Positions 1-9,744 of a stretch of 64,000 nt of DNA are shown here, piece by piece. Numbering within the stretch: the stretch's first letter is position 1; every line of letters starts with the position of its first letter. The notes below the pieces were generated by a model. That model searched no databases, was not told the origin of the DNA, and was given only the letters and a program-made list of their open reading frames with translations. This stretch comes from Variovorax terrae (GTDB taxonomy: Bacteria; Pseudomonadota; Gammaproteobacteria; Burkholderiales; Burkholderiaceae_C). Both the position numbers and the translations under genes were made by a program. The DNA lies in assembly GCF_022809125.1 (NCBI RefSeq), contig NZ_JALGBI010000001.1, positions 2,294,001-2,358,000 on the forward strand. The letters are read 5' to 3'.

Positions 1-434
1 TTCGGCGCAATCACATACGTGATGCGATTGGCAAAATCCGGCCGCGTCTGCATCACCGCGTCATAGGCCTTGATGACCGTCTTGCTCTCGTCCGAGGCGA
101 CCGGGAAGCGGCTCTGGCAGGACTGCAGCGAGAATTTGGACAGGATGTCGATGTCGTCGCCCGACACGCCGATCACCGTCGCGCCCAGCGCCTCGAACTT
201 GTCCATCGACTCGGCAAAGGTGTGCGCCTCGATCGAACAGCCGTAGGAGAATGCGGCAGGGAAGAAATACAGCACCACCGGGCCTCTGGCCAGTGCATCG
301 GCCAGCGAGTATTTGAAAACCTTGCCCCCCAGGGCGGCCGGCACGGTAAAGTTCGGCGCAGGCTCGCCCACATCCAGGGCCGCCTGTGCGGACCAGGACA
401 ACAGCAGCAAGAACAGGGACAGCGTGCGCTTCAT
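1..434 (-). CDS. Periplasmic peroxiredoxin (AhpC/TSA, Bcp-like), 3' end outside window
   Basis: Thiol peroxidase that reduces hydroperoxides, probably in the periplasm. The visible 144 residues begin MKRTLSLFLLLLSWSAQA, a clear Sec signal peptide, followed by GEPAPNFTVP and the peroxidatic motif PAAFSYGC (P-x-x-x-S-x-x-C). A second Cys lies about 45 residues later in LQSCQSRFP and could be the resolving residue. The start ATG at 434 is chosen because it gives the signal peptide. Its start codon overlaps that of the divergent phospholipase gene within a single CATG. The C-terminal part runs off the left edge, so total length is unknown. Family call is firm; the oxidised substrate is not known. 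Confidence 0.85.
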   Translation of the reverse strand, partial: MKRTLSLFLLLLSWSAQAALDVGEPAPNFTVPAALGGKVFKYSLADALARGPVVLYFFPAAFSYGCSIEAHTFAESMDKFEALGATVIGVSGDDIDILSKFSLQSCQSRFPVASDESKTVIKAYDAVMQTRPDFANRITYVIAP

Positions 435-2058
435 GATTTATCTCGCCCGACGATTCATTACAGCAACATTGTGCGCCACACGCGCCCATCTGTCCCGGGC
501 CGCCCGCATCGGCGCCCTGCTGCTGGCCACCACCCTGGCCGCCTGCGGCTCACTGCCTGCGCAGATGCCGCGCACTGCCTCCAACGCGCTGCCTGCGGCC
601 GACACCGCGCTGGCCAAGACCGCCAGAGCCTCCATCCCGGCCGAAGACCAGACCGGCGTGCGGCTGCTGCCGCTGGGCGTCTATTCCCTGGACGCGCGCA
701 TCGAGCTGATCCAGCGCGCGCAGCAGTCGCTGGACCTGCAGTACTACGTGATCGAGGGCGACTCCAGCGGCCGGCTGCTGCTGGGCAGCCTGCGCGATGC
801 GGCCCTGCGCGGCGTGCGGGTACGGCTGCTGGTGGACGACCTGCACACCGCCTCGACACAAAGCATGCTGCGCGCCATGGCCGCGCTGCCGCGCGTCGAA
901 GTGCGGCTGTTCAACCCCTTCTGCTGCGCGCGCGGCAACATCGCCAGCCGGTTCATGGCCTCGCTGACAGACTTCAGCCGGCTCAACCGGCGCATGCACA
1001 ACAAGCTCTTCATCGCCGACGGCGCCATGGCCATCGTGGGCGGCCGCAACATCGCCGACGAATACTTCACCCGCAACCCGCTGCAGAATTTCCTGGACAT
1101 GGATGCCTTCCTGATCGGCGCCGTGGTGCCTCAGCTGCAGGCCATCTTCGACCGCTACTGGAACAGCGAGCAGGCCTACCCCGTGGAAACCATCGTCGGC
1201 ACCCGAAGCGACGGCGACCAGCTCCAGCAGGACCTGGCCAAGCTGCTCGGCATGGAAAAACCGAGCCAGCCCCTGCAGAACCTGCCGCCGGTGGACGTGC
1301 TCGGCTACGGCCCGATCAGCGAGGAGCTGGAAACCGGGCGTATCGGCCTGGTATGGGGCACCGGCTATGCCTATGCCGACCCGCCCAACAAGGTCACCCT
1401 CGCGGACGACGACGAAGCCCGCTCCACCAGCGTCACGCTGAACGTGATGGACAGCGTGCAGGCGGCGCAGACCGAGGTGGTGCTGATGTCGCCCTATCTG
1501 GTGCCGGGCAGGGAGGGCATGCGCGTCATGAAGAACCTGCGCAGCAATGGCGTCAACGTGACCATCCTGACCAATTCGCTGGCGGCCTCCGATTCGCCGC
1601 TGGTGCACACCGGCTACGCCCGCTACCGCGTGGGCATGCTCAAGGACGGCGTCGACCTGTACGAGCTGAGCGCCATGCGCGCGGCCACCAACAAGCGCCT
1701 AGGCCTGAACATGTTCGGTACCTCCTCGCGCGGGCTGCTCCATGCCAAGACCGTGGTGATCGACCGCCGCACCGTGTTCGTCGGCTCCATGAACCTCGAC
1801 CCGCGCTCGGCCAGCCAGAACACCGAACTCGGCATCCTGATCGACAGCCCGCCGCTGGCCCGCGAGATGCTGCGCATCATCAACATCAGCAAGCTGCAAA
1901 GCGCCTACCGGCTGCGGCTGTCGCCCGCCGGCACCATCGAATGGCTCACGCTGGACAACGACCATGAAGTCGTGCTCACCAGCGAGCCCGAGACCACCTT
2001 CCTCATGCGGCTACACAATTTCCTGCTCAGCCCGCTCGTGCCCGAACAGCTGTTGTAA
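433..2058 (+). CDS. Phospholipase D family lipoprotein (ClsC/YmdC-like cardiolipin synthase)
   Basis: Probable phosphatidyl transferase or phospholipase D of 541 residues anchored in the membrane. Two HKD catalytic motifs are visible: HNKLFIAD near residue 189, followed by GGRN, and HAKTVVID near residue 437, followed by GSMNLDPRS. A lipobox (LAAC, Cys38) ends the signal sequence, so the protein should be lipidated. With the ATG at 433 the region before the lipobox is unusually long. A TTG at 469 would give a normal lipoprotein signal with Cys26, so the start is uncertain. The two-HKD layout and the lipoprotein signal fit ClsC-type cardiolipin synthases, but the product is not proven by sequence. 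It is divergent from the peroxiredoxin. Confidence 0.85.
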   Translation: MIYLARRFITATLCATRAHLSRAARIGALLLATTLAACGSLPAQMPRTASNALPAADTALAKTARASIPAEDQTGVRLLPLGVYSLDARIELIQRAQQSLDLQYYVIEGDSSGRLLLGSLRDAALRGVRVRLLVDDLHTASTQSMLRAMAALPRVEVRLFNPFCCARGNIASRFMASLTDFSRLNRRMHNKLFIADGAMAIVGGRNIADEYFTRNPLQNFLDMDAFLIGAVVPQLQAIFDRYWNSEQAYPVETIVGTRSDGDQLQQDLAKLLGMEKPSQPLQNLPPVDVLGYGPISEELETGRIGLVWGTGYAYADPPNKVTLADDDEARSTSVTLNVMDSVQAAQTEVVLMSPYLVPGREGMRVMKNLRSNGVNVTILTNSLAASDSPLVHTGYARYRVGMLKDGVDLYELSAMRAATNKRLGLNMFGTSSRGLLHAKTVVIDRRTVFVGSMNLDPRSASQNTELGILIDSPPLAREMLRIINISKLQSAYRLRLSPAGTIEWLTLDNDHEVVLTSEPETTFLMRLHNFLLSPLVPEQLL

Positions 2059-2089
2059 CCGTGGCGCTTCGCGCTCGAAAGATTCCTCC

Positions 2090-2876
2090 ATGAACCTCGA
2101 ACTCCACCACAAGCGCGTCTTCATCACCGGCGGCAGCAAGGGCATCGGCCTGGCCTGCGCCGAAGCCTTCCTGCGCGAGGGAGCGCAGGTCGCCATCGCC
2201 TCGCGCCGGGCGGACAACCTCGCCGCAGCCCAGGCCACCCTCGGCCCGGCTGGCTCGCCGCCGGTCACCGTGCAAGCCGATCTGGCCGATGCCGCGCAGG
2301 CCGCACGCGCGGTGCAGCAAGCCCAGGCCGCGCTCGGCGGCATCGACATCCTGGTCACCTGTGCCGGCGCGGCGCGCCGCACGCCGCCGGACGAGCTCAC
2401 GCCGCAGCACTGGCGCGATGCCATGGAGGCCAAGTATTTCAGCTACCTGAACGTGATCGACCCGGTCATCAAGCTCATGGCGGCGCAGGGACACGGCGCC
2501 ATCGTCAACGTGATCGGCGCGGGCGGCAAGGTGGCGAGCCCCACGCACCTGCCCGGCGGCGCCGCCAATGCGGCCCTGATGCTGGTGACGGCCGGGCTGG
2601 CCCATGCCTACGGGCCCCGGGGCGTGCGCGTCAACGCCATCAATCCCTCGGCCACCCACACCGAACGCCTGCAGCAGGGCCTGGAAGCCGAAGCCCGGCT
2701 GTCCGGCGACACCATGGAGGAAACGCTGGCGCGCGCCAGCCAGCGCGCCCCGCTGGGGCGCATCGCGCAACCGCAGGAAGTGGCCTCGGCCGTCCTGTTC
2801 CTGGCGTCGGCGGGCCAGCTACATCTCGGGCGCCATCCTGACCATGGACGGCGCGGCCACGCCCATCGTGGTTTGA
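2090..2876 (+). pseudogene. SDR family oxidoreductase broken by a 1-nt frameshift near its 3' end
   Basis: Short-chain dehydrogenase with the Rossmann motif TGGSKGIG (residues 13-20), a CAG equivalent of NNAG, and the usual C-terminal end, but split over two frames. The first frame is good up to VLFLAS near 2809. The remaining residues, RASYISGAILTMDG to the stop at 2876, lie in the +1 frame. Removing one G from the run around 2809-2814 would restore a 261-residue protein with a perfect SDR C-terminus. Most motif positions are intact, although the YxxxK site is degenerate (a GGAANAALM segment replaces it), so even the restored enzyme may be atypical. It could be a recent mutation or a sequencing error. 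It lies upstream of the cupin and arylmalonate decarboxylase genes on the same strand. Confidence 0.75.
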
Positions 2877-2892
2877 GGCACACTGCGCTCCC

Positions 2893-3396
2893 ATGTCGAC
2901 ACGCCCCCACGAACTCAAGGCCGCGCTGCAGTTGCAGCCCCACCCTGAAGGCGGCTGGTACCGCGAGGTGTTCCGCTCACCCGCCCAGGTTCAGACAGCC
3001 GACGGCCGCGGCCAGCGCAGCGCGTTGACCGCCATCTACTTCCTGCTCGAAGCCGGCCAGCACTCGCGCTGGCACCGCGTCCTGTCCGATGAAGTTTGGG
3101 TGCACCTTGAGGGCGATGTCCTTGACCTGTGGACATGGGATGCTATCAAAAACATAGCAACCTGCCACCTGCTCGGCCCGGTGGAGACCCATGCCGGCGT
3201 CCAGCCCCAGCATGTCGTCGGCGCCGGCCTGTGGCAGGCAGCGCGTCCGCGCACCGGTGGCCCCGGCGGCTACACGCTGGCCGCCTGCATGGTGGGCCCC
3301 GGCTTCGATTTCGCGGATTTCTCGATGATGTCGCCCGACGGCCCCGACGCCCGGCAACTGCACCGCGACCACCCGGCACTGGCCGTCTTCATCTGA
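2893..3396 (+). CDS. Cupin superfamily protein, DUF985 (Cupin_5)
   Basis: A 167-residue single-domain cupin of the DUF985 type. It shows PHPEGGWYREVFRS at the N-terminus, TAIYFLLEAGQHSRWHRV, a DEVW strand, and the closing GFDFADFSM and HPAL segments typical of the family. No enzymatic activity can be assigned. Codons around residues 83-90 (DAIKNIAT) come from a TGCTAT/ATAGCA palindromic repeat at 3141-3159 that is fused in frame into a loop between beta strands. It starts 17 bp after the frameshifted SDR gene and precedes the decarboxylase gene, so the three may be co-transcribed. Confidence 0.8.
   Translation: MSTRPHELKAALQLQPHPEGGWYREVFRSPAQVQTADGRGQRSALTAIYFLLEAGQHSRWHRVLSDEVWVHLEGDVLDLWTWDAIKNIATCHLLGPVETHAGVQPQHVVGAGLWQAARPRTGGPGGYTLAACMVGPGFDFADFSMMSPDGPDARQLHRDHPALAVFI
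3141..3159. repeat. GCTAT(n)ATAGC palindrome inside the DUF985 gene
   Basis: TGCTAT at 3141-3146 and ATAGCA at 3154-3159 flank a 7-nt A-rich spacer. The same short palindrome recurs at least six times in this window. Here it is translated as part of the cupin and leaves the frame intact. Confidence 0.7.
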
Positions 3397-3470
3397 GCGG
3401 AAGCACCCGGCAACCCCACTCGCCCGCTGCATCCGCATACTCACATCCAACCCTGTCCAGCCTGCTTGCC

Positions 3471-4220
3471 ATGCCCCTCGACTCCACTCCCACCCTCGGC
3501 CTGATCGTCCCCCCTGCCAGCGGCGCCGTGCCCGGCGATGCCGCCCGGCTCTATGGCAGCCGCGTGCGCTTCATCGCGCGCGGGCTCGGCCTGGGCGAGA
3601 TTTCGCCCAGCGGCTTCAACACCGTGATCGACACCGTGCTGGACAAGGCCCGCGAACTGCGCGACGCCGGCGCCCAGGCGATCTCGCTCATGGGCACCTC
3701 CATCAGTTTCTACCGTGGCGCCGCCTTCACCGAGGAGCTGCGCCAGGCCATGCAGCAGGCCACCGGCCTGCCCTGCACCACCATGAGCCACGCCATCGTC
3801 GAGGCGCTGCGCGCGCTCGGCCTGCGGCGCGTGGCCGTGGCCACCTCCTACATCGACGAACTGAACGACCGCCTGGTCGACTACCTGAGCGGCGCCGGCT
3901 TCGAGGTCACCGCCATCCGCGGCCTGTCCATCACCGGCGTGCAGGCGGTCGGCGATGTGCCGCCGCAGACCCTGATCGAACTGGCCACGTCGGTCTACCG
4001 CGAGAATCCGGCGGCCGACGGCATCTTCATCTCCTGCGGTGGCCTGCTGACGCTGGATGTGATTCCGGCGCTCGAAGCCTCGCTTGGCGTGCCTGCGGCG
4101 TCCAGCTCGCCGGCCGGCTTCTGGAATGTGATGAAAGTCGCGGGGCTCGAGCCCGGCGCGGACGGTTTTGGGCGTCTTTTCAGCCCGGCACGTCAGCGGC
4201 AGGCCGACCCGGCCGCCTGA
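3471..4220 (+). CDS. Arylmalonate decarboxylase (Asp/Glu racemase superfamily)
   Basis: Cofactor-free decarboxylase of 249 residues that should remove CO2 from disubstituted arylmalonates. From memory of the Bordetella bronchiseptica enzyme (AMDase), the match runs along the whole length, for example TLGLIVPPASG, LMGTSISFYRGAAF, GLPCTTMS, SYIDELNDRL and ISCGGLLTLD. The known functional residues are all in place with an offset of one: Gly75, Thr76, Ser77 and Tyr127 (dioxyanion hole) and the catalytic Cys189 with Gly190. There is one active-site Cys at this position and Gly at 75, the decarboxylase pattern rather than the two-cysteine racemase pattern. Its ATG follows a 74-bp gap after the cupin gene. 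It converges on dctA with only 3 bp between stop codons. The natural substrate of such enzymes is not established. Confidence 0.85.
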   Translation: MPLDSTPTLGLIVPPASGAVPGDAARLYGSRVRFIARGLGLGEISPSGFNTVIDTVLDKARELRDAGAQAISLMGTSISFYRGAAFTEELRQAMQQATGLPCTTMSHAIVEALRALGLRRVAVATSYIDELNDRLVDYLSGAGFEVTAIRGLSITGVQAVGDVPPQTLIELATSVYRENPAADGIFISCGGLLTLDVIPALEASLGVPAASSSPAGFWNVMKVAGLEPGADGFGRLFSPARQRQADPAA

Positions 4221-4223
4221 GCC

Positions 4224-5546
4224 TCAGCGCCCGGGCTCGCCCTCGCGCTCCAGGATGGCTTCGGGCTCCTGGGCTTCCTCCCAGGTCTCGTGGTCCAGCA
4301 CGGCACGCATGCGCGTGGTGTCGAGTTCGCCGGTCCATTGGGCGACCACCAGCGTGGCCACGCCGTTGCCCACCAGGTTGGTCAGCGCCCGCGCTTCCGA
4401 CATGAAGCGGTCGATGCCCAGGATCAGCGCCAGCCCGGCCACGGGCACGCCGCCCACGGCCGAGAGCGTGGCCGCCAGCACGATGAAGCCGCTGCCGGTG
4501 ACGCCGGCAGCGCCCTTGGAGGTGAGCACCAGCACGGCCAGCAGCGTGACCTGCTGCAGCAGGGTCATGGGCGTGTCGGTGGCCTGGGCGATGAACATCG
4601 CGGCCATCGTCAGGTAGATCGAGGTGCCGTCGAGATTGAACGAATAGCCGGTGGGGATCACCAGGCCCACGACCGACTTGCGCACGCCGAGGTTCTCCAT
4701 CTTCTCCATCATGCGCGGCAGCACCGACTCCGACGAAGAGGTGCCGAGCACGATCAGCAGTTCTTCCTTGATGTACTTGATGAGTTTCCACACGCTGAAC
4801 CCGTGCAGGCGGCCGATGATGCCCAGCACCACGAAGATGAAGATCAGGCAAGTGAGGTAGAACGTGCCCATCAGCTTGCCCAGCGAGAACAGCGAGGCGA
4901 TGCCGTACTTGCCGATGGTGAAAGCCATGGCACCGAAGGCGCCGATGGGCGCCACCTTCATGATGATGCCGACGATGTCGAACAGCACCTTCGAGGTCTT
5001 CTCGATCATGTCGAACACCAGCGTGCCGCGCCCGCCGAACTTGTGCAGCGCAAAGCCGAACAGCACGGCAAACAGCAGCACCTGCAGGATGTCGCCCTTG
5101 GCGAAGGCATCGACCACCGAGCTTGGAATGATGTCCAGCAGGAACTCGGTCGCGCCCTGCAGCTTGCCGGGCCCCGTGTAGGCGGCGATGCCCTTGGTAT
5201 CCAGCGTGGCCGGGTTCACGTTCATGCCGGCGCCGGGCTGGAACAGGTTCACGATGGTCAGGCCGACCAGCAGCGCCAGGGTGCTCACCAGCTCGAAGTA
5301 CAGCAGCGCCAGGCCGCCGGTCTTGCCGACCTTCTTCATGTCCTCCATGCCGGCGATGCCCACCACCACGGTGCAGAAGATGATGGGCGCGATGATCATC
5401 TTGATGAGCTTGATGAAGCCGTCGCCCAGGGGCTTCATTTCGGTGCCCAGATGCGGGTAGAAATGCCCGAGGAAGACACCGATCACCACAGCCGTCAGAA
5501 CCTGCAGGTACAGGGAGCGGTAGAAAGGCCGCTTGGCAGAGGACAT
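4224..5546 (-). CDS. dctA: C4-dicarboxylate transporter DctA (cation symporter)
   Basis: Inner-membrane importer of succinate, fumarate and malate, 440 residues, of the dicarboxylate/amino acid:cation symporter family. Diagnostic segments are [20 protein letters not shown], the [16 protein letters not shown] loop, [16 protein letters not shown] and [18 protein letters not shown]. The ATG at 5546 has an ideal ribosome-binding site (GGAGGT, 5551-5556). It is downstream of ybaL on the same strand but separated by 143 bp that carry their own palindromes, so it probably has its own promoter. Convergent with the decarboxylase gene, with no room for a separate terminator. Confidence 0.95.
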   Translation of the reverse strand: MSSAKRPFYRSLYLQVLTAVVIGVFLGHFYPHLGTEMKPLGDGFIKLIKMIIAPIIFCTVVVGIAGMEDMKKVGKTGGLALLYFELVSTLALLVGLTIVNLFQPGAGMNVNPATLDTKGIAAYTGPGKLQGATEFLLDIIPSSVVDAFAKGDILQVLLFAVLFGFALHKFGGRGTLVFDMIEKTSKVLFDIVGIIMKVAPIGAFGAMAFTIGKYGIASLFSLGKLMGTFYLTCLIFIFVVLGIIGRLHGFSVWKLIKYIKEELLIVLGTSSSESVLPRMMEKMENLGVRKSVVGLVIPTGYSFNLDGTSIYLTMAAMFIAQATDTPMTLLQQVTLLAVLVLTSKGAAGVTGSGFIVLAATLSAVGGVPVAGLALILGIDRFMSEARALTNLVGNGVATLVVAQWTGELDTTRMRAVLDHETWEEAQEPEAILEREGEPGR

Positions 5547-5608
5547 GGGGACCTCCTTCGTAGATCGTCTTAGGGTTGTTATCACCGTTTACGACCCACT
5601 GCGGTCAG

Positions 5609-5663
5609 AAGAAGTTCTTAATTCTTCCGATAATAAGGGTTTACCCTTATGTTGCACTGCAAC
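5609..5663. promoter_or_regulatory. dctA upstream region with two palindromes
   Basis: An inverted repeat of GAAGAA and TTCTTC lies at about 5608-5627. A second palindrome, GTTGCA-C-TGCAAC, lies at 5651-5663. The 17 bases 5647-5663 are identical to 11519-11535 in front of phaC. Both positions suit operators for dctA transcription to the left. The binding proteins are not known from sequence alone. Confidence 0.45.
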
Positions 5664-5689
5664 CCAGCCCTCGCCGGCATCGCAGGCCG

Positions 5690-7399
5690 TCAGGCCATCT
5701 GCGCGGCGTGCACCGCGCCCGAGCGCTCCAGCACATGGCGCGTCATCGACTGCGCCAGTTCCTGCTCGCCGAGGAAGACCTTGCCGGCGTTCTCCTGCTC
5801 CAGCAGCCTGGCCTCTTCCTCGTTGTGCGTACGCACCACGGTCTCGATGGCGGGGTTGAGCGTGCGCGCGATGCCGATCATCTGCCGCACGTTCAGGGTG
5901 TCGGGCGTGGCGATCACCAGCATGCGGGCGCGCGCGATATGCGCCTGGATCAGCACCGCGGGATCGGCCGCATCGCCCGAGACGGCCGGCACGCCCTGGG
6001 CGCGCAGCTGCTCCACCAGTTCGCGGTTCTGCTCGGCCACCACATACGGAATGTCATGCGCCGCCAGTGCGGCCGCAATGCGCCGCCCGACCCGCCCGTA
6101 GCCCACCAGCACCACCTGGCGCGAGAGGAACTTGGCGTCGGTGGACATGGGCAGCTCGGCAAGCGGGTCGTCGCGCTGCTCGAGCCTGCGCGCGAAGGCC
6201 GACCTTGCGCGCAGCCACCGCTGCAGCGGGTTGATCGCGCGGAACACCAGCGGGTTGACCGCAATCGAGATCAGCGCCCCCGCCAGCACCAGGCTCTGCC
6301 CCTCGGCCGGCAGCAGGCCCAGCGAACCGCCCAGGCCCACCAGGATGAACGAGAACTCGCCGATCTGCGCCAGGCTGGCCGACACCGTGAGCGCCGTGTT
6401 CAGCGGGTAGCGAAACGCCACCACCAGCGCCGCCGCCGCGAGCGACTTGCCCACGATGATGATGCCCACCACCGCCAGCACTTGCAGCGGCCGCTCGACC
6501 AGCACCATCGGGTTGAACAGCATGCCGACCGACACGAAGAACAGCACCGCGAACGCATCGCGCAGCGGCAGCGACTCCTGGGCCGCGCGGTGGCTGAACT
6601 CCGACTCGCGCATCACCATGCCGGCAAAGAACGCCCCCAGCGCGAACGACACGCCGAACAGCGCCGCGGAGGCAAAGGCGATGCTGATCGCCGCCGCCAC
6701 CACGCACAGCGTGAACAGCTCGCGCGAGCCGGTGCGCGTCACCTGCCACAGTACCCAGGGAAACACGCGCCGTCCCACCACCAGCATCAGCGCCACGAAG
6801 CCGCCGACCTGCAGCAGCGTCAGGCCCAGCGCCTCCCACAGCGCCAGCGGGTCGCTGGCGCCGCCCGTGCCGTTGAGCCAGCCGCCCAGCGGCGGCAGCA
6901 GCACCAGCACCAGCACCATGGCCAGGTCTTCCACCACCAGCCAGCCGACGGCGATGCGGCCGGTGAACGAATCGAGGATGCCCAGCGTCTCCAGCGCGCG
7001 CAGCAGCACCACCGTGCTCGCCACCGAGAGCGCCAGGCCGAACACCAGCGCGCCGCCCAGGCTCCAGCCCCACCAGGTGGCCACGCCCATGCCCATCATG
7101 GTGGCCACGGCCATCTGCACCACCGCGCCCGGCAACGCCAGCTTGCGCACCGACAGCAGGTCGTCCAGCGAGAAGTGCAGGCCCACGCCGAACATCAGCA
7201 GCATCACGCCGATCTCGGCCAGCTGGCTGGCGATCGCCGCGTCCGCCACGAAGCCCGGCGTGAACGGCCCGATGATCACCCCCGCCAGCAGGTAGCCCAC
7301 CAGCGCGGGCAGCTTCAGGCGGGCCGCGAGAAACCCCAGGATCAGGGCCAGCCCCATGCCTGCGGCGATGGTGTTGATGAGCGCGACGCTGTGGGGCAT
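5690..7399 (-). CDS. ybaL: CPA2 monovalent cation:proton antiporter, YbaL/KefB type
   Basis: Inner-membrane K+ (or Na+)/H+ antiporter of 569 residues. The N-terminal two thirds consist of about a dozen hydrophobic segments, with the family features LPALVGYLLAGVIIGPFTPGF and LMFGVGLHFSLDDL near the N-terminus and a WLVVEDLAMVL helix. Near residue 418 a TrkA-N nucleotide-binding domain begins (VVLVGYGRVGRRIAAAL) and continues through VVAEQNRELVEQLR and ARARMLVIATPDTLNVRQ. This lets cytosolic NAD(H) or a similar ligand gate the channel. The residue set matches YbaL better than glutathione-gated KefB/C. It starts 225 bp from the phaB end and stands alone. Confidence 0.88.
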   Translation of the reverse strand: MPHSVALINTIAAGMGLALILGFLAARLKLPALVGYLLAGVIIGPFTPGFVADAAIASQLAEIGVMLLMFGVGLHFSLDDLLSVRKLALPGAVVQMAVATMMGMGVATWWGWSLGGALVFGLALSVASTVVLLRALETLGILDSFTGRIAVGWLVVEDLAMVLVLVLLPPLGGWLNGTGGASDPLALWEALGLTLLQVGGFVALMLVVGRRVFPWVLWQVTRTGSRELFTLCVVAAAISIAFASAALFGVSFALGAFFAGMVMRESEFSHRAAQESLPLRDAFAVLFFVSVGMLFNPMVLVERPLQVLAVVGIIIVGKSLAAAALVVAFRYPLNTALTVSASLAQIGEFSFILVGLGGSLGLLPAEGQSLVLAGALISIAVNPLVFRAINPLQRWLRARSAFARRLEQRDDPLAELPMSTDAKFLSRQVVLVGYGRVGRRIAAALAAHDIPYVVAEQNRELVEQLRAQGVPAVSGDAADPAVLIQAHIARARMLVIATPDTLNVRQMIGIARTLNPAIETVVRTHNEEEARLLEQENAGKVFLGEQELAQSMTRHVLERSGAVHAAQMA

Positions 7400-7570
7400 G
7401 CGGACGGGTTCTCCTTCGGGTCAAGGGTTGCAGGGGCTGGCCATGCCGACCGCGGCGGGCTCAGGCCCGCCGCACCCGACGGAATGCATGACAGGAAATT
7501 TACTACAGGAGCCGCCCGCCGCCGGCGCTTTTTGATGGCGAGCCCCGCTGTCATTGGAGAGCGGGCCCCC

Positions 7571-7604
7571 AAAAGAAAAACCCGCCTCGCGGCGGGTCTT
7601 TTTC
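7571..7604 (-). terminator. Rho-independent terminator after phaB
   Basis: Hairpin ACCCGCC-TCGC-GGCGGGT (7580-7597) with T-rich tracts on both sides, so it can act in either direction. For the leftward phaCAB operon the U-run is TTTTCTTTT. It lies 20 bp beyond the phaB stop. Confidence 0.85.
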
Positions 7605-7624
7605 GGAAAGCCTCGCAAGAGGCC

Positions 7625-8362
7625 TCAGCCCATGTGCAGGCCGCCGTTGACGGAGAAGTCCGCGCCGGTGGAATAGCCGCCTTCGTCCGTGGCCAGCCAC
7701 GAGATGATGGAGGCGATTTCGCTCGGCTCGCCCAGGCGCTTGACGGGAATGGTGGCCACGATCTTGTCGAGCACTTCCTGGCGGATGGCCTTGACCATGT
7801 CGGTGCCGATGTAGCCCGGGCTCACGGTGTTGACCGTCACGCCTTTGCTCGCCAGCTCCTGGGCCAGCGCCATCGTGAAGCCGTGCATGCCGGCCTTGGC
7901 CGCGGAGTAGTTGGTCTGGCCGGCCTGGCCTTTTTCGCCGTTCACGGAACTGATGTTGATGATGCGGCCCCAGCCTTTTTCCACCATGTCGCTCACCACC
8001 TGCTTGGTAACGTTGAACATGCTGTTGAGGTTGGTCTCGATCACCGCGTCCCAGTCCTCGCGCGTCATCTTGAGGAACATGCGGTCGCGCGTGATGCCGG
8101 CGTTGTTCACCAGCACGTCGATGGAGCCGTGCTCGGCCTTGGCCTTGCTGAAGGCGTCGACCGTGGACTCCCAGGCGCCGACATTGCCCACCGAGGCGTA
8201 GAAGGTGTAGCCCAGCGCCTTCTGCTCGTTCAGCCATTTGCCAAAGTCGCGTGTGGGGCCGCAGCCCGCGATGACCTTGAAGCCATCCTTGTGAAGACGC
8301 TGGCAAATGGCGGTGCCGATGCCGCCCATGCCGCCGGTGACGTACGCTACTTTCTGGCTCAT
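7625..8362 (-). CDS. phaB: Acetoacetyl-CoA reductase PhaB
   Basis: NADPH-dependent reductase of 245 residues that makes (R)-3-hydroxybutyryl-CoA for polyhydroxybutyrate synthesis. SDR signatures are TGGMGGIG at residues 9-16, VNNAGITRD, the catalytic Ser in ISSVNGEKGQAGQTNYSAAK with Y-x-x-x-K, and SPGYIGTDMV, which is the PhaB/FabG-like PHB form. An AGGAG site precedes the ATG. It is the last gene of phaC-phaA-phaB, 141 bp after phaA, and is followed by a terminator. Confidence 0.96.
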   Translation of the reverse strand: MSQKVAYVTGGMGGIGTAICQRLHKDGFKVIAGCGPTRDFGKWLNEQKALGYTFYASVGNVGAWESTVDAFSKAKAEHGSIDVLVNNAGITRDRMFLKMTREDWDAVIETNLNSMFNVTKQVVSDMVEKGWGRIINISSVNGEKGQAGQTNYSAAKAGMHGFTMALAQELASKGVTVNTVSPGYIGTDMVKAIRQEVLDKIVATIPVKRLGEPSEIASIISWLATDEGGYSTGADFSVNGGLHMG

Positions 8363-8386
8363 GATCTACTCCTGTCGCTTGTGTTC

Positions 8387-8403
8387 GCTATGAATTGAAT
8401 AGC
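8387..8403. repeat. GCTAT(n)ATAGC palindrome between phaA and phaB
   Basis: GCTAT at 8387-8391 and ATAGC at 8399-8403 with a 7-nt spacer. The 141-bp phaA-phaB gap otherwise shows no gene. In the transcript the repeat forms a small hairpin just upstream of the phaB ribosome-binding site. Confidence 0.7.
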
Positions 8404-8503
8404 ACCCGGCGCCCATTCCTCCTGGACCTCGGGCCGAAATGCACGGAAATCGCCGCAGCCGGCGGCCGCAGCGGCACATCTCCAGACCATTGTCGGCCGG
8501 AAA

Positions 8504-9682
<1,179 letters not shown>

Positions 9683-9744
9683 GTGATTTCTCCTGTGCAT
9701 TGATGCTTGAAAAGGGTCAGTGGCCGCCGTGCCGTGGCGCCATG

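Noticed and set aside
61..489. Open frames on the minus strand over the peroxiredoxin and phospholipase starts
   Set aside because: These are shadow frames in high-GC DNA; the translated frame with a signal peptide and the PAAFSYGC motif is the real gene.
550..1608. Long minus-strand open frame opposite the phospholipase
   Set aside because: His/Gln/Gly-rich translation with no domain; the plus frame contains both HKD motifs.
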